In this document: one piece after another, positions 1 to 12,515 of the stretch
Layout: each line of letters opens with the position of its first letter
How positions within the stretch are numbered: the stretch's first letter is position 1
Source of the DNA: Motacilla alba alba
Taxonomy: Eukaryota > Chordata > Aves > Passeriformes > Motacillidae
Length of the DNA: 64,000 nt
Assembly (NCBI RefSeq): GCF_015832195.1
Contig: NC_052018.1
Span: forward strand, 37,453,052-37,517,051
Direction: 5' to 3'
The notes under the pieces: model-generated
Told to the model about the DNA's origin: nothing
The model's database searches: none
What the model saw: the letters and a program-made list of their open reading frames with translations, nothing else
Position numbers and translations under genes: made by a program

Positions 1-1042
1 TACTTCTCCTGAAGCAAAATGTCTATGGGGAGAATTGCAGTAGCCTCAAGGTCTGATTTGCCAGTGAGGAAGAGAAAATAGCAAGGGAAAAGGATGATGT
101 TCAGGAAAAAAACAGAAGCTGGCGAGTTAATGGAAGCAGTTTAAAATTAAGAATATATCATCATGGTCCAAACAGTCAATGGCAAGTGCTCGCTGGGAGC
201 TAGGACCTTCTAAGCAAAGAAGCAAATGTTACAATTCTAACTTGCAAAGCAATTAATATTTTAGACAGAACATGAAGGACTATTTTTATTTTCTAGTGCC
301 ATCATCAGATCTCCATGTTCTTTCCAGCCAAGCACACTCCATTTGTGTAGTTCTAGAAACTACTTTCATTGCTTTTGCACTATAGATAAAAAGTAAGCAC
401 TTTGACTGATCTGCAATTAGATGTTCCCCTTACACAACTCAGCACAGAGACAACGATGAATGCAGCTCTGATGTTGATGCCAGATAAGAAGGCTTATCAA
501 AAGGGGAGTGCCAAAGTGACAGAAGGGTAAACTTTCCATCTTTTTTTGTAGGATACACAAGGGTAAAACCTCCCTTTTTCCTTGTAAGATGTTCCCTAGT
601 GATGAATAAAGCTGAAATCTGGTGTAAATCAGAGTGTGCTTAATCAAAGAGCTTAAATGACTTGCAGAATTTGAGCATTTTCTGCTCTAAGCTCAAGTAT
701 GCATCTATATTTAAATTTTCTTGTGTGTAAAAATTTGTAGCGTAAGTAGTCCCTCAAGTTTCATTGTACTATTTGACAATCATATAAAAACTTTTAATGC
801 TAGCACTATGAGTTTGGATGTTACTTTATTTACTGTTTTGTGTCTATTTATTGTGTCTAAGGAGTTCAGACACTCATCTGTCAACTGGTGTATTTCCCCG
901 GTTACACAAGGTGGGGCTGGTTTATTAATTTCAAGACGTGTTTTCTGTGTGCTGAAATCCTAAAGAAAGAGTTGAAATGTGACTTAGAGCCAGAGCAAGA
1001 GCTGGACTTCCTGGGTAAAGAGTTTGTTGGACTTGTACTCTT

Positions 1043-1075
1043 GGGAAGTAGAAGGAAGGAAGCGGGAAGGAAGGA
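1043..1075 (+). repeat. Purine-rich GGAA/GAAG tract
   Basis: About 33 bases that are almost all G and A, built from GGAA and GAAG units. This is a low-complexity, microsatellite-like tract. GGAA is also the core of ETS-factor sites, but nothing else here argues for regulation. Confidence 0.6.
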
Positions 1076-3538
1076 ATTCTTGAAGAAGGAAAGCGCCTGC
1101 TTTTAATTGCTTTTTTTGAGTTAGGCTTGGCTTTCTGTTTCCCTATTGTAAGTAAACAAAACAGATTCTGGTGCAGAGCTGATCTGTGCTTCTAATTTCT
1201 TAAACAAATGGAAACAAATTTGGAAACCACAACCCTTCCCATCTTCACCAACACAAGTACGTTAACAAATGTGTTTCTTTAAATCTAAAACCTTAATGCT
1301 TCCCTTGGTGCTGAACATCCTACGTGCTGAGAAGTGACAGCGACAGGGCTGAAAAAAACACCTGGCCTCCAAGTCTCCCTCTCCGTGGGCACAACTTTAC
1401 ATCCCCAAACATTTCAAGCGTCTTCATGTTCCAGTTTCAGCAGGTTACACCCAGGTTGAGTTCAGTGTTTGAGTGAAATTCACCTTTTGCGAAACCTCCT
1501 TGAAAGGTTAGATCTGTGTTCATCAGAAATTGGATTTCACAGCCTGTCACAGAAGTGATCATTCTTTGCTGAGGCTTGTGTTGACTGAAAATCTTCCACC
1601 CTTTTCTCAGCAATACAGCACGGTAAATTTTGCATTATTGTCATCCCATCCTTTTCCTCACCCTTATAGCAACAGCCAGTTAACTGAGGACTTTTTCATT
1701 TCAGACTCCTATTTATTTCTGAAAGAAATGGATGTTATTTAAAATTCCATTCCACCCACGATGTGAAACTAATAGACCTGCTTAATTATGGGAAAGCTAT
1801 ATGTATGGGTATTAAGGAAAAAACCCTGAGAAAATGTTTTTTAAATGTTGATTGCTAATGAGATTTAATGATACCAAACAGAGTGTGCTGCTCTAAGAAT
1901 TTCAGCATGATAAATGCCTTTAAATTCTACTGAAAGAAACACCAAAATAAGTTACAGTGCCACTTAGTAAGACACCCTTGAGTGAAAGTAATAGGCACGA
2001 GGGAGCATGACTTCGGAAAGTAGGCCCAATTACACACATTACATATATATTTCCTTCCAAACATATTTCCCTCCTTTCTTCTTAAATAGTCTGAATTTCC
2101 ATCTGGTTTCTTTGGGAGTTCTGGCTAAGTAGGAGTAAGCTTCACATTACAGTTATCGTCAGCTTCCTGCGGCCTAAGAAAAAGACACGTAAGGTTAAAA
2201 TAAAAATGTGCTACCTCCTGTTGTTCCAAACACTTGACTGATCAGAATAAAATGTGGTGGATTGGGAGGGTCAAATTTAGTGATGACGAATCTTAAATGT
2301 CTTACAAATGCCTCAAACAAAGTTATGTGACTGGGAACCTCGGAGTGCCTTGGCATCCCTGGAGCCAGATGCTTAACAAGGCTTCTGGAGGGATATTTCC
2401 CAGCAATGGATAATGCTCACAGATAAAGGGGGAAGATCAACCCATATGCTTCAGCAGAGCTTCTTCAAAGCTTCACAGTGGTACAGATAAAATCCAAATA
2501 CTGTTGCTAAAGGATAGCAGAAGAGATCTTGTTGGAGTAATGTTTTTTCCCAGTGTGGGAAGAGGAGGAAGAGAAGCAAGCCTGGAGATCTGGGATAGTA
2601 GAACTCATCTCTATGCCTTTCAGAAAGCAGTAGCTGTCCTAATTTTCCCCAATGGGGTCCCAAATAATGCTCAGAGGCCAGGGAATTCTGCTGCTGACAC
2701 CCCAGAGCCCTTTCCTTCCTGGAGTTCTGGTATGGTCAAAACAGGCAGTGAGTTAATTTTGCTGCCCCTTAGAAACTTTTTTCTCTCCAAATGGTTTTGT
2801 AATTTGGCTACAAAGACAAACACAAGGGGAAAGCAGAATGATTTGTACCAAATATGTCTCATTTTATTTTAGAGAAGCACTTACCTGGAATCAGTCATTG
2901 CTGTTCTTCTCTGGTGGCAGATCTCTATTTTGTGTTTAGAGGAGATCCATAATTCACTAAGTTAAGTGTTAGTGTATTCTACATTACTTTGGGGATACAA
3001 AACATGAATAAATCTCTGACACTTGCCTTTCTTAGCACAACTGTTATTTATGTATATGTAGAAGCATTCTAATAGTGTGAGACTTAACAGGGTTGGAGTT
3101 ATGTTTGATGAAAACTCTAGCAGAACTTAGATTTCTGCTTATATCCAGAAAAAGTACTTCTTCTTTACTTTATTACTATCCAGTCTCATACTTCAAGTCA
3201 GATTTTAGACTTAGAGAAGACCTCAAAATCTACAGTATGTGAAGGATTAATGCCATAAAAAAATCTTCTAAATGCATAGGAAACAAAAGAGATTACTATG
3301 ATACACTGAGCAGCAATATAGTGTGAATCAAAGATCTCTGAATGTCTGGGAAAGATTCTCAGTAACCTCAACGGAATTTGAATAGAATCATACTTTATAC
3401 TGAAAAACTCTGGAGTGACTATTTCCTTTGTGTGATTTCCTTCTTCTTTTCCTATTATTGTGCCTCTATGTGTTACAAATTATAGCTTTTGTGGATGCAT
3501 TCCTAAATACTCCATTCTTAAAACATCAGTGGCATTTA

Positions 3539-3558
3539 AAAATATAAATTTATATTTT
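3539..3558. repeat. 20-bp perfect AT palindrome
   Basis: Bases 3539-3548 are the exact reverse complement of 3549-3558. The arms are pure A/T, so chance in AT-rich DNA is a fair explanation. Confidence 0.75.
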
Positions 3559-4308
3559 AAAAGTTAATAGAAAAATATGTTTTAATAACTTGATGCACTG
3601 TAATCTTCCTCAAAAAAAAAAAATTAAGTCTTTTGTTTTTTTTGGTTGGCAGCAACAGCCTCTGCCTACGTGAGCTGCCAGGGTGTCTCATAGGAGTTTA
3701 AAGTTCATGTGTATCAGACACTGGTTTTCATATAAACTGAAGCTTCTTAAGACCATTCATTGCCTTCCAGCATATCCTTGGAGTGTGAGAAAATTTTTAT
3801 TCTTTGTTCTACTTCAGGATGACAATAAATTACTGAGATTTTCCATGAGATGAATCCCACTTTTGGATGGCTGTGTCCTTGTGTGTGGAATCTGAGACAC
3901 TTTGGGCTTTAATCTCTGATCTTGCAAAGCATTGAAATAATAGTGTTCTTTCAAAACAGAAGACACCAAAGTAACTGTAATACAGGGAATTTGTTGGTAT
4001 TTCTCAAGTCAGTGAAAACTAAGAATAATCAATATTTTGTGAAGGTGGGTAAAAAGCAACAAGAAACTCACACAAAAACCTCCTGTGAAATAATCAGATC
4101 AATGAAGTAATGTGGACAGAAAGTACAGTGGATAATAGAAATATAAAAATCCACACAAACAATCCTAGCAAAAAGGACAGTATACTCCTGAACACTTTAC
4201 AAAAAAGGACATTTCTACCCATGATACAATTAATGTTTAATATAAGTTCATGTACAGTAGTTCTGAAAATGTAAGTATATTACCTAACTGCTAACAGTCA
4301 ATGCAAAC

Positions 4309-4331
4309 CAAAAAAAACCCAAAAAAACCCT
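4309..4331 (+). repeat. A/C low-complexity tandem (A7C3 x2)
   Basis: The ten-base unit of seven A and three C occurs twice in a row at 4311-4330. Similar A-rich/CCC tracts recur at about 22290-22315, 24742-24755, 48020-48053 and 60029-60047, a low-complexity style common in this window. Confidence 0.7.
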
Positions 4332-4381
4332 TTCATCTTCTCCATTTGGTCACATTACATAACCTGAAATGCATCTTTATG

Positions 4382-4422
4382 GATAGATAGATAGATAGAT
4401 AGATAGATAGACAGATAGATAG
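4382..4422 (+). repeat. (GATA)n microsatellite
   Basis: About ten GATA units, with a single GACA interruption near 4411. A simple tetranucleotide repeat of this length is likely to vary in length between individuals. Confidence 0.95.
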
Positions 4423-7400
4423 CCTGTTGGTTATTTCAGAACATCAGCTACTAAGTGACGGTCCTCCTTTGTTTCCTATTCCTACCTTTGGAATTCCAGC
4501 CAGGTATGTTTACTTGTATTTCTATTTATCACTACACAGAAATAATTCTTTCATCTATTTTCTACATATAAGAGCATGAGCTTTCAATTTTATGTAAGCT
4601 ATCAGGACAATCTCCTGTACCCTATTGTTGCCTCTAATATATTGCTATAATATTTTGTATCTCTCATATCTTCTAAGAGTATTTTGCAAAAAAAAAAATC
4701 CCATAATGTTTTTTCTCTCAATGTTTTCTTCCTAAAACAAAAGGCATAGTGCTAATAGTAGTTTCCAATACATCCTTCTAATTCCCTAGAGAGTTTTGCT
4801 GTGTTGTCCCTATTTTCTTTCATAATCATGCCTACCCTGAAAGAAAAATAATAAAAGCCCTCCCCAATGGCTAAAGCGCATAGGAGATATAGTAGGCAAA
4901 AGATAATTCAAATCCTTTATGCAAGAGAAAAAGATGCACCTACTGTCTTAGAGACTGAAAAATTTGGGATTCTTGTCAGCTCTATTCAGCAGTGCTACCA
5001 GTTCTGTCTTTTGGTCTGTACTTTATTCTGCAGTGCTGAGTCCAAGCAGGGTCTGGGTCTCACCTTGGCTTCCCATAATTATAATGGCAACAGCAACCAT
5101 AAGAAAAAATATCAGTGGTCTCAATATTCCTGGATCAATTTTCCTGGGCGACTGAAAGAGGCAGAAATTTGGTTAGTATACAGAAGCTAGTTGTGCTCTT
5201 TCTGCACAAGGTGTTGAGCACTAAACTTTTTTATTGAAACATAAATTGGAGACAGAAGAGAAATAAATAAATAAAAAGCATGCTACCTGAAATATCTGCG
5301 TATCTGCTGTTCTTGTAAAGATTTTTCAAACAGAATAAAAAAGTAAAGCCAAGGTAAAAATTATTTTAAGTGTCCTATGACAGGAAACCAAGAGTAGTGC
5401 AAAACTGCTCATGCTGGTTAGCAGAAAGAAACAGGCATTCCTAGGGCTTGATCTATGGCATTGCAAAATGAGTAAACATATAAATTAAGTTGAACAGATT
5501 GTGCATCATAGCTGCTCCTTCCGTTTGCAAAAAGGACAACATCTATGTGAATAGCTCATGTGTAAATGCCCTATTTGGTATGCTAAATTTGCACACGTAT
5601 CTCATGTAGCCTAGCAAGCCAGGAAGGGTGCACAGTAAACATATTGTGCATCACATTCTGCCCTGCCTTGAATGATGTATAACAGCTTACTGCAACTGGT
5701 ATAGGACAAAAAAATGAGTAACCAAATGGCTGCAGTCCACCTGGTATTTAATTCCAAAAATAGAAACTTTGCTTTCATTTTCAGTGAAGAAAAATTTTGA
5801 AATAGTGAAAGATCATGAAAAATAGAAAAGCTGTGTTTTTGCTGGCTCTACTAATAGCAGTCATACAGTAATAGAGTTGATAATATCATCCCAAGTTAAG
5901 GACTTCCATTCATCAAAATCCTTCTGTATGGAGTTAAGTACAGGCTAAAGTTTCCCTTTAAATTTTCCAGGATTTTTTCTTTGTTCCAGGGTAAAGATCA
6001 ATAATATTTTTTGAGAAGTATATGACATGTGTGCAAATTTTAATACAAAAGATAAAAATTGAGGAAGCCAGAAGTGTTTCTACATTGTTTTGAGATCAGC
6101 TGTTAAATAAACAAAGTGAGTTAGGGAAGTAAACAATATGTGAGCTTAAGCTGCAATGTAAATACACAAAGAAAATAAAATCAGGTTATCACTATTGTCA
6201 TATATATTAACCTACTTAAAGAAGAGATTTTACCACTGGAAAATAAGTTGCCAGTTTGAAGTCGATTTTTTTGAAGACATATTAGAGATAGATAGAGGAA
6301 GTTTTGAGTGAAGAGTATGCTTACATTGTCTCATCCATTCTTTGAAGTTTTTGATCTGATTTTGTGTATGATAGGGTGGAGGAGGGAAGAAAATCAAACT
6401 TCAATATTTGCTTATTTTTTACTTAAGAAAAGAGATGGCACATGCATAAATAGGGTTCTCTCTTTCTGTTGTGCATTTTTTCTGTCAATAGCATAGAATT
6501 TCCACTTCTGAGTTTGATGGCCCATAATCAGTTTTCATCAGGTGATAGATTCATGTTTTCCAGCTGTATGAAAGTGTCTGACATAAATACTTGTTGCTTC
6601 CATAGTCATATTCTTTCAAAAAAGGCTCTGTCACAAGAAAACCTCAGGCATCAGAACTTCTTTTTTCCCTTCTTCTTTGCTGCTATTCTGTACCACTGCT
6701 CTGATGTCTCATTATACCTGCACAAGAAAGGCTATTATCCTTCACACATTTAGCTGCTGATCTAAATGAAAGTACATTATCTAAATAGTTGAATCAAGAA
6801 GCATACAACTAAAACTCATTTCAGTTTGATCTGTATTTCTTGGTGCTTTAACAGGTTAACAGCTTCCTGTTAAATTACTTTATTCAAGGATTTTCACCAT
6901 AATTTGGCCATAATGTGGTCTAGACCTAATGGTAATAAGAACTTGCAGAAAATCTGCAGTTCATTTTATGTCTCAGTAGAAAAACGTGTCTTTTCTAAAT
7001 AATTCAGAAATTGCATTCAGAAACAATATGCACATTATCAAGGACGGGTCTAATAGGGAATTTATCTAACACCACAGAGTGAGTATTTCAAATACTTATC
7101 ATAGCATGTGAATATTAAATATCATCCTATTATCATTAAATGGTCAGTTAGTTAAGTCCCTGAATATTTACCTCAGTAATACTGGAAATAAAACACAAAT
7201 TAAGTTCTTTTTTGAGTGCTGTGCATTTTTTTCACACTCTCAGAGGCTCTCAGCGGTACTGTAGCAGTATTCTGTCTATGCCAGCATATGTTATTATCAT
7301 TGTGGAAGTTTATATGGGAGATCATTTTGTCATTAATCCAGACTTCTGGAAAACTTCAGAGCAGGAAGAGTATGTCATGGTAGAAATCAAACAAATATAT

Positions 7401-8390
7401 CATCTTAAAGCAACAGAAGTGGATTCCAAGTATGTGTGCTGTATTTCCATTCTACACCCTGTTTTCTGGTTGTGATATTAACATTTGTACGTGATGTAAG
7501 CTGAAAACATTTAAGAGGTTTTTGAAGGAAATTAATCATATTTTCCATAGTGTTAGGTTAGGGTATTTTTTTTTTTATATTTAAAAATCATAAATAATTT
7601 AAACCTGTAACAGCCTCAGTGCTTCAAACAGTTTAAAACCAAGAAAGTCCATTGCAATACTTTTACACATATCTAAGGCACATTCTCATTTTCACCATAA
7701 GGATTCAGGGAATTTATCCAAATCTGATGTATTCAGATTGGCCAGGCATTTTATCTTCTCAGAAGTCAATAAAGGGGTTTATTCTTCTGTTGAACCTCTC
7801 TTGCTACTCACTTTATTTCTGGTGTTCCCAACTGTTCGACTCTGTGGGATATTAAGGAAAGAAGGATTATTGTTAATAACACCCTCAATAAGCAGGCACC
7901 CCCTACTTCAGCATAGCAGAGGAGATATTTTTGAATACAGATCCTTACCCTCACATAGACCTGAGCCACAGAGAAATGTGAAGCACAAGGGGGAAGAGAC
8001 ACAAGCCCATAAGCAACTCAACCAGCAGACCTGACATGGCCATGAATTCTGGTTATATTCCATTAGCTCCTGAATGACAGCTTTCTTTGCTGGCAGAACT
8101 GCAGCCAGAAGAATGGACATTATGTGCCTAAGCCTAGACAAAGGATAATGATTGTAGTTGGTGGTTACAAAATCCTTTGTGTCCACGATGTAGCAGGCAT
8201 GTGCTGGCCCTATGGAGCACCTGTCTGCTAGATGAATGCTGTGGAATAAAAATTGTTCAGTCAACACTTATACACGTTCCTGAGTAGAAGGCAACCTTTT
8301 ATGTGCCAGCTTCAATGCCAAATTTTGTTCGAATTATGGATGGCAACTTCTCTGTTTGTGTGACTGGCTTTCAGGAATCTGGTCTATGTG
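4423..8390. other. AT-rich non-coding DNA, no gene seen
   Basis: Open reading frames reach 119 codons (7908-8267, minus) and 107 codons (4867-5190, plus). Neither translation shows a recognisable domain, signal peptide or splice context, and other frames overlap them. A short (AAAT)n stretch lies at 5260-5275. No transposon tail was recognised before the CR1 fragment at 8391. Confidence 0.65.
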
Positions 8391-8479
8391 GAAGGTGTCC
8401 CTGTCTCAGGTAGAGGGATTGAACTATATGATCTTTAAGGTCTCCTCCAATACAAACCATTCTATGATTTTATGATTCC
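8391..8479 (+). mobile_element. CR1 LINE 3'-end fragment
   Basis: The segment follows the avian CR1 3' untranslated tail in order: a GGTGTCCCTG-like stretch, a TTGAACTATATGATCTTTAAG stretch split by substitutions, a CTCCAATACAAACC stretch, then two tail octamers (ATTCTATG, ATTTTATG) at 8459-8474. CR1 is the main LINE of birds. Most copies are 5'-truncated like this one and lack the reverse-transcriptase ORF. It is a dead fragment in sense orientation. The 5' boundary is approximate because the sequence fades into non-matching DNA. Confidence 0.9.
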
Positions 8480-9175
8480 ATTACTCTGCCTTACCAAATG
8501 GGTGCACAGAGAGTAAGAAGAGTTTGTGTCTTTATGGACACAGGTGAGGAACGTAAACTGGGGAATTAACTTTTCTTACTCTCTGAAGTATGTGTTTTGT
8601 TGGAGACACCTGAACTTGCACTGAACAAGCTGGTGTGGCTCTCCAGCATAGCTCAGGCATGACCTCAGGTCTGGGAAGCAGTGAAGCTGTGTTATCTCAG
8701 CATGCCACCCTGGGGAGAGCGTGTCTGGCTTTCTTGCTTCCAGTTTTGGAATGAGCTTGGTTGCTGTGAGCTTGGGAATCTCTGTGCCACAGATGTTTGC
8801 ATGCCATGAAAAGAAAATCCAGCCTATTATACTGCATACATCAAATCTGACACGCAGTTGCTGCCCTTTTTGTCAGCCTAGTTAAAACTATAAAAAAATT
8901 CAAATTTACTTACTTCATGTCTTTATTCTTTCTTACTTGCCAGACTCACTGGTGTCATCTTTGAACTCTAGCATAATGCTCATGTCTGTGCTGCAGAGCT
9001 ACATTCAGGATTTTGAACTCTATCTTCACTCAGGATATCTGCATCTCACTTTTAAGCTGGGTGCTAGTTCATGTTGCTGTGCAGGAAAGTACTTTCAAGT
9101 GAAAAACTTAAGTTTTCCAACTATCATTTTCAATCTTATAGGCTCAAAGTGTTCACTCATCTGGTACAGTCAAAG

Positions 9176-9317
9176 TTCTTTCTTTTCTTTTTTCTTTTCT
9201 TTTATTCTCCCTACCTCTCCATCTAGACTTGTCTCTTTCTCACTGGTCCTTTACCTCACACTTTCATCTGTCTTCTTTTCATTGGTCTATTCTTGATTTT
9301 ATTTTTTTTTTCTCCAG
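9176..9317 (+). repeat. Polypyrimidine tract ending in a splice-acceptor-like AG
   Basis: About 140 bases rich in C and T (TTTTC and CTTT units), ending with a run of T, then CTCCAG with the AG at 9316-9317. On paper that is a good 3' splice acceptor. The following sequence stays open in one frame to 9535 but is not recognisable as protein. I treat it as a low-complexity tract that may serve as a cryptic or lncRNA acceptor. Confidence 0.5.
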
Positions 9318-12300
9318 ATCTTCAGTTTAAAAAACACACCTCTGGCTCATTCCCCTCAAAATGTATTCAAAGAAGTATCTTCATTCCTCATATTTCTTCA
9401 AGACCCATACAAGTGGGTTTTGTTTCTGAGATTTTGGATAGATATTTCACTTCCATGACAGTTATAGATATTTCAGGGTTCATATCACCGCATCAGAAAT
9501 ACATCCAGTCCAGACTCATAAATCAGTATTACTAAGGTGTATCTGAAGAACTGAAACACTTTTATTGCAAACATCAGTGATAATATGGGCCTCAGAATTG
9601 CCCTGGAATATGGATGAGTACAAACCATTTAGGAACAAATATTCTGGCTGATAACTGACAGCCAGCCGAAAGCAGCCCCTGATAAAGATAAATAACCTGT
9701 ACTCAGGGAAATTTTTTGCATCATTAAACATGGTGAGCATATTAGCTAGCAGGGGGTGGAGCTGAGTCCCTAAAGAGATAAATCTAAATTATATGCGCTG
9801 CAGTGATCATAACAGTAATGCACCATCTTGGCTAACTAGCTGACATCAACAGGGAAGGGAATTTCAGATTTAAATGAACCAAACTAAAAAGCATTGCAGT
9901 GTGCATACAGATTAATTGGAGCACATTCATGAACTTTTTAGCCTTTTTCTCTGGTCAGTTTTCAGTGGTGCCAAAGCACAAGTAGTTTAGACTATTCTTG
10001 TCATTTTTGCATCATTTTTTATTCTTACTTTCTTATGTGGTTTGATTAATTACTCCTTTACTTGCCTTCCATTAATCACCTTATACCACAGTTGTATCAA
10101 CTCTTGCTAAAAGCTTATAGATGGACAGAAAAAATTAGTGGCATTTTTCTGTAAATAGGGAAGTATACTTAGCAATTATATACCTAATATTTCAAAATGG
10201 GACAACTCTGAGAGCAAAGAAAGCATTTAGTTAACCAGACACATATAAACAACAAAATTAAGCTTTGCTAGAAGAACATAATTTGGATAAAATATTTCCC
10301 TTAGAATTATTGTTTTCCCTTAAATTAATTTATTCTTAAAATCATATCAAGTGCATTTTTGTAAGATAAGGAATGTCTTACTAAAAGATAATTGCCTGCT
10401 TTCAAATATTTGTTATTTTTGTTTTCTAAGAAAATTGGGGTTCAAGCTGGTAGAAGGTGCATGAAGTAAAACAATGAATATTAATTGGTTGAAACGGATT
10501 TGGTATAAATTGCAGTTTTGTATTACTTGTTGGGTCCATTTATTACCTGTTGACTTGGCAAGTAAGAAAGTAAACTGGATGTGACAACCACAATTTTTAG
10601 TCAAAACCAAATATGCATTTTCATGAATAATTGGTCTCAGGTATGTTATTTTCCTGATAGTAATCAAATCTGTTCAAGAGACTCTTAGATAAATCAGTGG
10701 TTATCCTAGTTCTATCTAAAAATCCACTTACAAATGTCTAAGTGTATTTCATAACAAGGTCTGAAAGAAGCAGGAGGGTACAGAAATGTGATATGCAAAG
10801 GGCACTGCTTTTGCTCCATTCCTCATCTGCTCTCTGCTTCAGGTCTATGATTGCAGCAAAGAACTCCTGTGTGTGCTCCTGGGCATCAGGCCTGTGGTAG
10901 CTAAACATCCATCAGATTGTCCAGGCTGCTTTTTCCCCTGGGGAAATGATGATGAAAGGCAGGAATTGCTTACACTGATGGTAGCGAGGAATTTTTCACC
11001 TGGCTCCCTGTGGGGCTTATGTTCTAGCTAGGAGGGCTGCATCTGACTCTAGTAACTCCCTGGCCTGGGTACATGGTTTAAATCGGCTGCAGTGAATCAA
11101 GGAATTTCAAAAGCAGTACTAGTGGCCAAAAGGGGCTTGTCCCTTAGAGGAACAAATAAAAAATGGCAACTGGCATTTTACAATGCTATTGCACCCTGGG
11201 GAGATACAACTTCTAAGAGCAACTGCTCAGTAGCTCAAGGTATTCAGTGAAATAGGAGATATATCGAGAGAGATGATTGAGTACACTTGCTAGACAAGCT
11301 GCCCCTGTGAAGTAACAAACAGAAAAATTACAACTTGACTGTGTGATGAAATCGGCTAAGCTGATTTGCAGTACTGGGCATCCAACAACATGGATTGAGG
11401 GCAGGAAATCTCTCGACTACGTGAAAAAAAGCTCCAGCTTCAAGTCCTGGTTCTGCAGAGCACCTCATCATATATTTTAGACCTCTTAGTATTGTTTAAA
11501 TCTGAACTTGAATATTTTGCTATCCTGGGGATCTAATAAGGAGGTAGGCAGTGGGAACTTTCTTAGGAGCTTACCAGAGCTTTTGTATGCAGGAGATTAA
11601 CCAGGAAATGATAGAGAATAACTCCTACTCTGACTATCCTCAGCTGTAAATAAAATGTAAGCCTTAGGATGATGGAATTGCTCCAGGTCTTCCTGTCGGT
11701 GCTGCAGGTATCCTGAGATCCCGAGTGCAAAATATCATGTTTGTGGAGCAGCTGCAAAGTAGGGATTTTATATCCAATTTTTCTGTCAGGAACCATTCTG
11801 ACTGGGTTCAGTAAAACAGCTGATTTTGATGCTCAATCATAAAGTCTCAAGTGAAGGACCTTGTTTAGGTGGTTGTGGCAGGAGAAAAAGCTCAGTAAAA
11901 TTATGTTTTCATAGAGTTCTCAGTTCTGTCACAATTCAGATGAAAATTTGTGACCAGTTATGTATTACTTACATGAATGATCCAACTTAATCTCTAAAAA
12001 TAATCACTATTGCCACTGCTCTTGAGAAACTTCTGGATTTAGGATAAGAAGTGTTGACCATGTTCCCTGAGCTCTGCTTTGTCATAATGAGGCATTAATT
12101 TGTTTTGAAAAGTTGCAACTTCTTCATTTAAAAATTTTATCTCCAGATATGATGTTGCAATTGGATTTGGTCAAAGCTTGCGAGCTGGAAAAATGTTTCA
12201 TCAGATCAGTCCTTCCCATTATCTGTTGCTCTCAGAGGAACTGGCTCAGCAAGACACTCCATTTGGGGTATAGTTAGTTCAAAGTTTTGAATGGGACTTT

Positions 12301-12410
12301 GATTTTTGCTCCTCTACTCATGTGTTTAAAGTTACAGACTTGCTTATGGGTTATATTGAATCGAAGATTTGTTGTCTTCCTCCTACTTTTGTTTGCTGCT
12401 TTTGATCTTG

Positions 12411-12515
12411 CTCTTTCTTGTGTGTTTTTTTTTTTTTTCTGTCTTCATATTCTTTTTTTCTTCATGCTTTCTGTTCTGACTTCTTTCTTCTACTTTTCAT
12501 TTCTTCTCTCATTTT
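12411..12515 (+). repeat. Polypyrimidine (T/C-rich) tract
   Basis: About 105 bases dominated by T and C, including a run of 14 T at 12425-12438. Low complexity. It creates an artefactual hydrophobic, Phe/Leu-rich open reading frame at 12287-12517. Confidence 0.75.

Larger units (their letters stand above)
1..4381. other. AT-rich non-coding DNA, no gene seen
   Basis: Only short open reading frames occur (up to 122 codons at 2504-2872), overlapping others on the opposite strand. None resembles a known protein family or has a convincing exon structure. The stretch holds a purine tract, an AT palindrome and a small A/C tandem, listed separately. No retroelement tail was recognised. It reads like intron or intergenic DNA. 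Confidence 0.7.
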
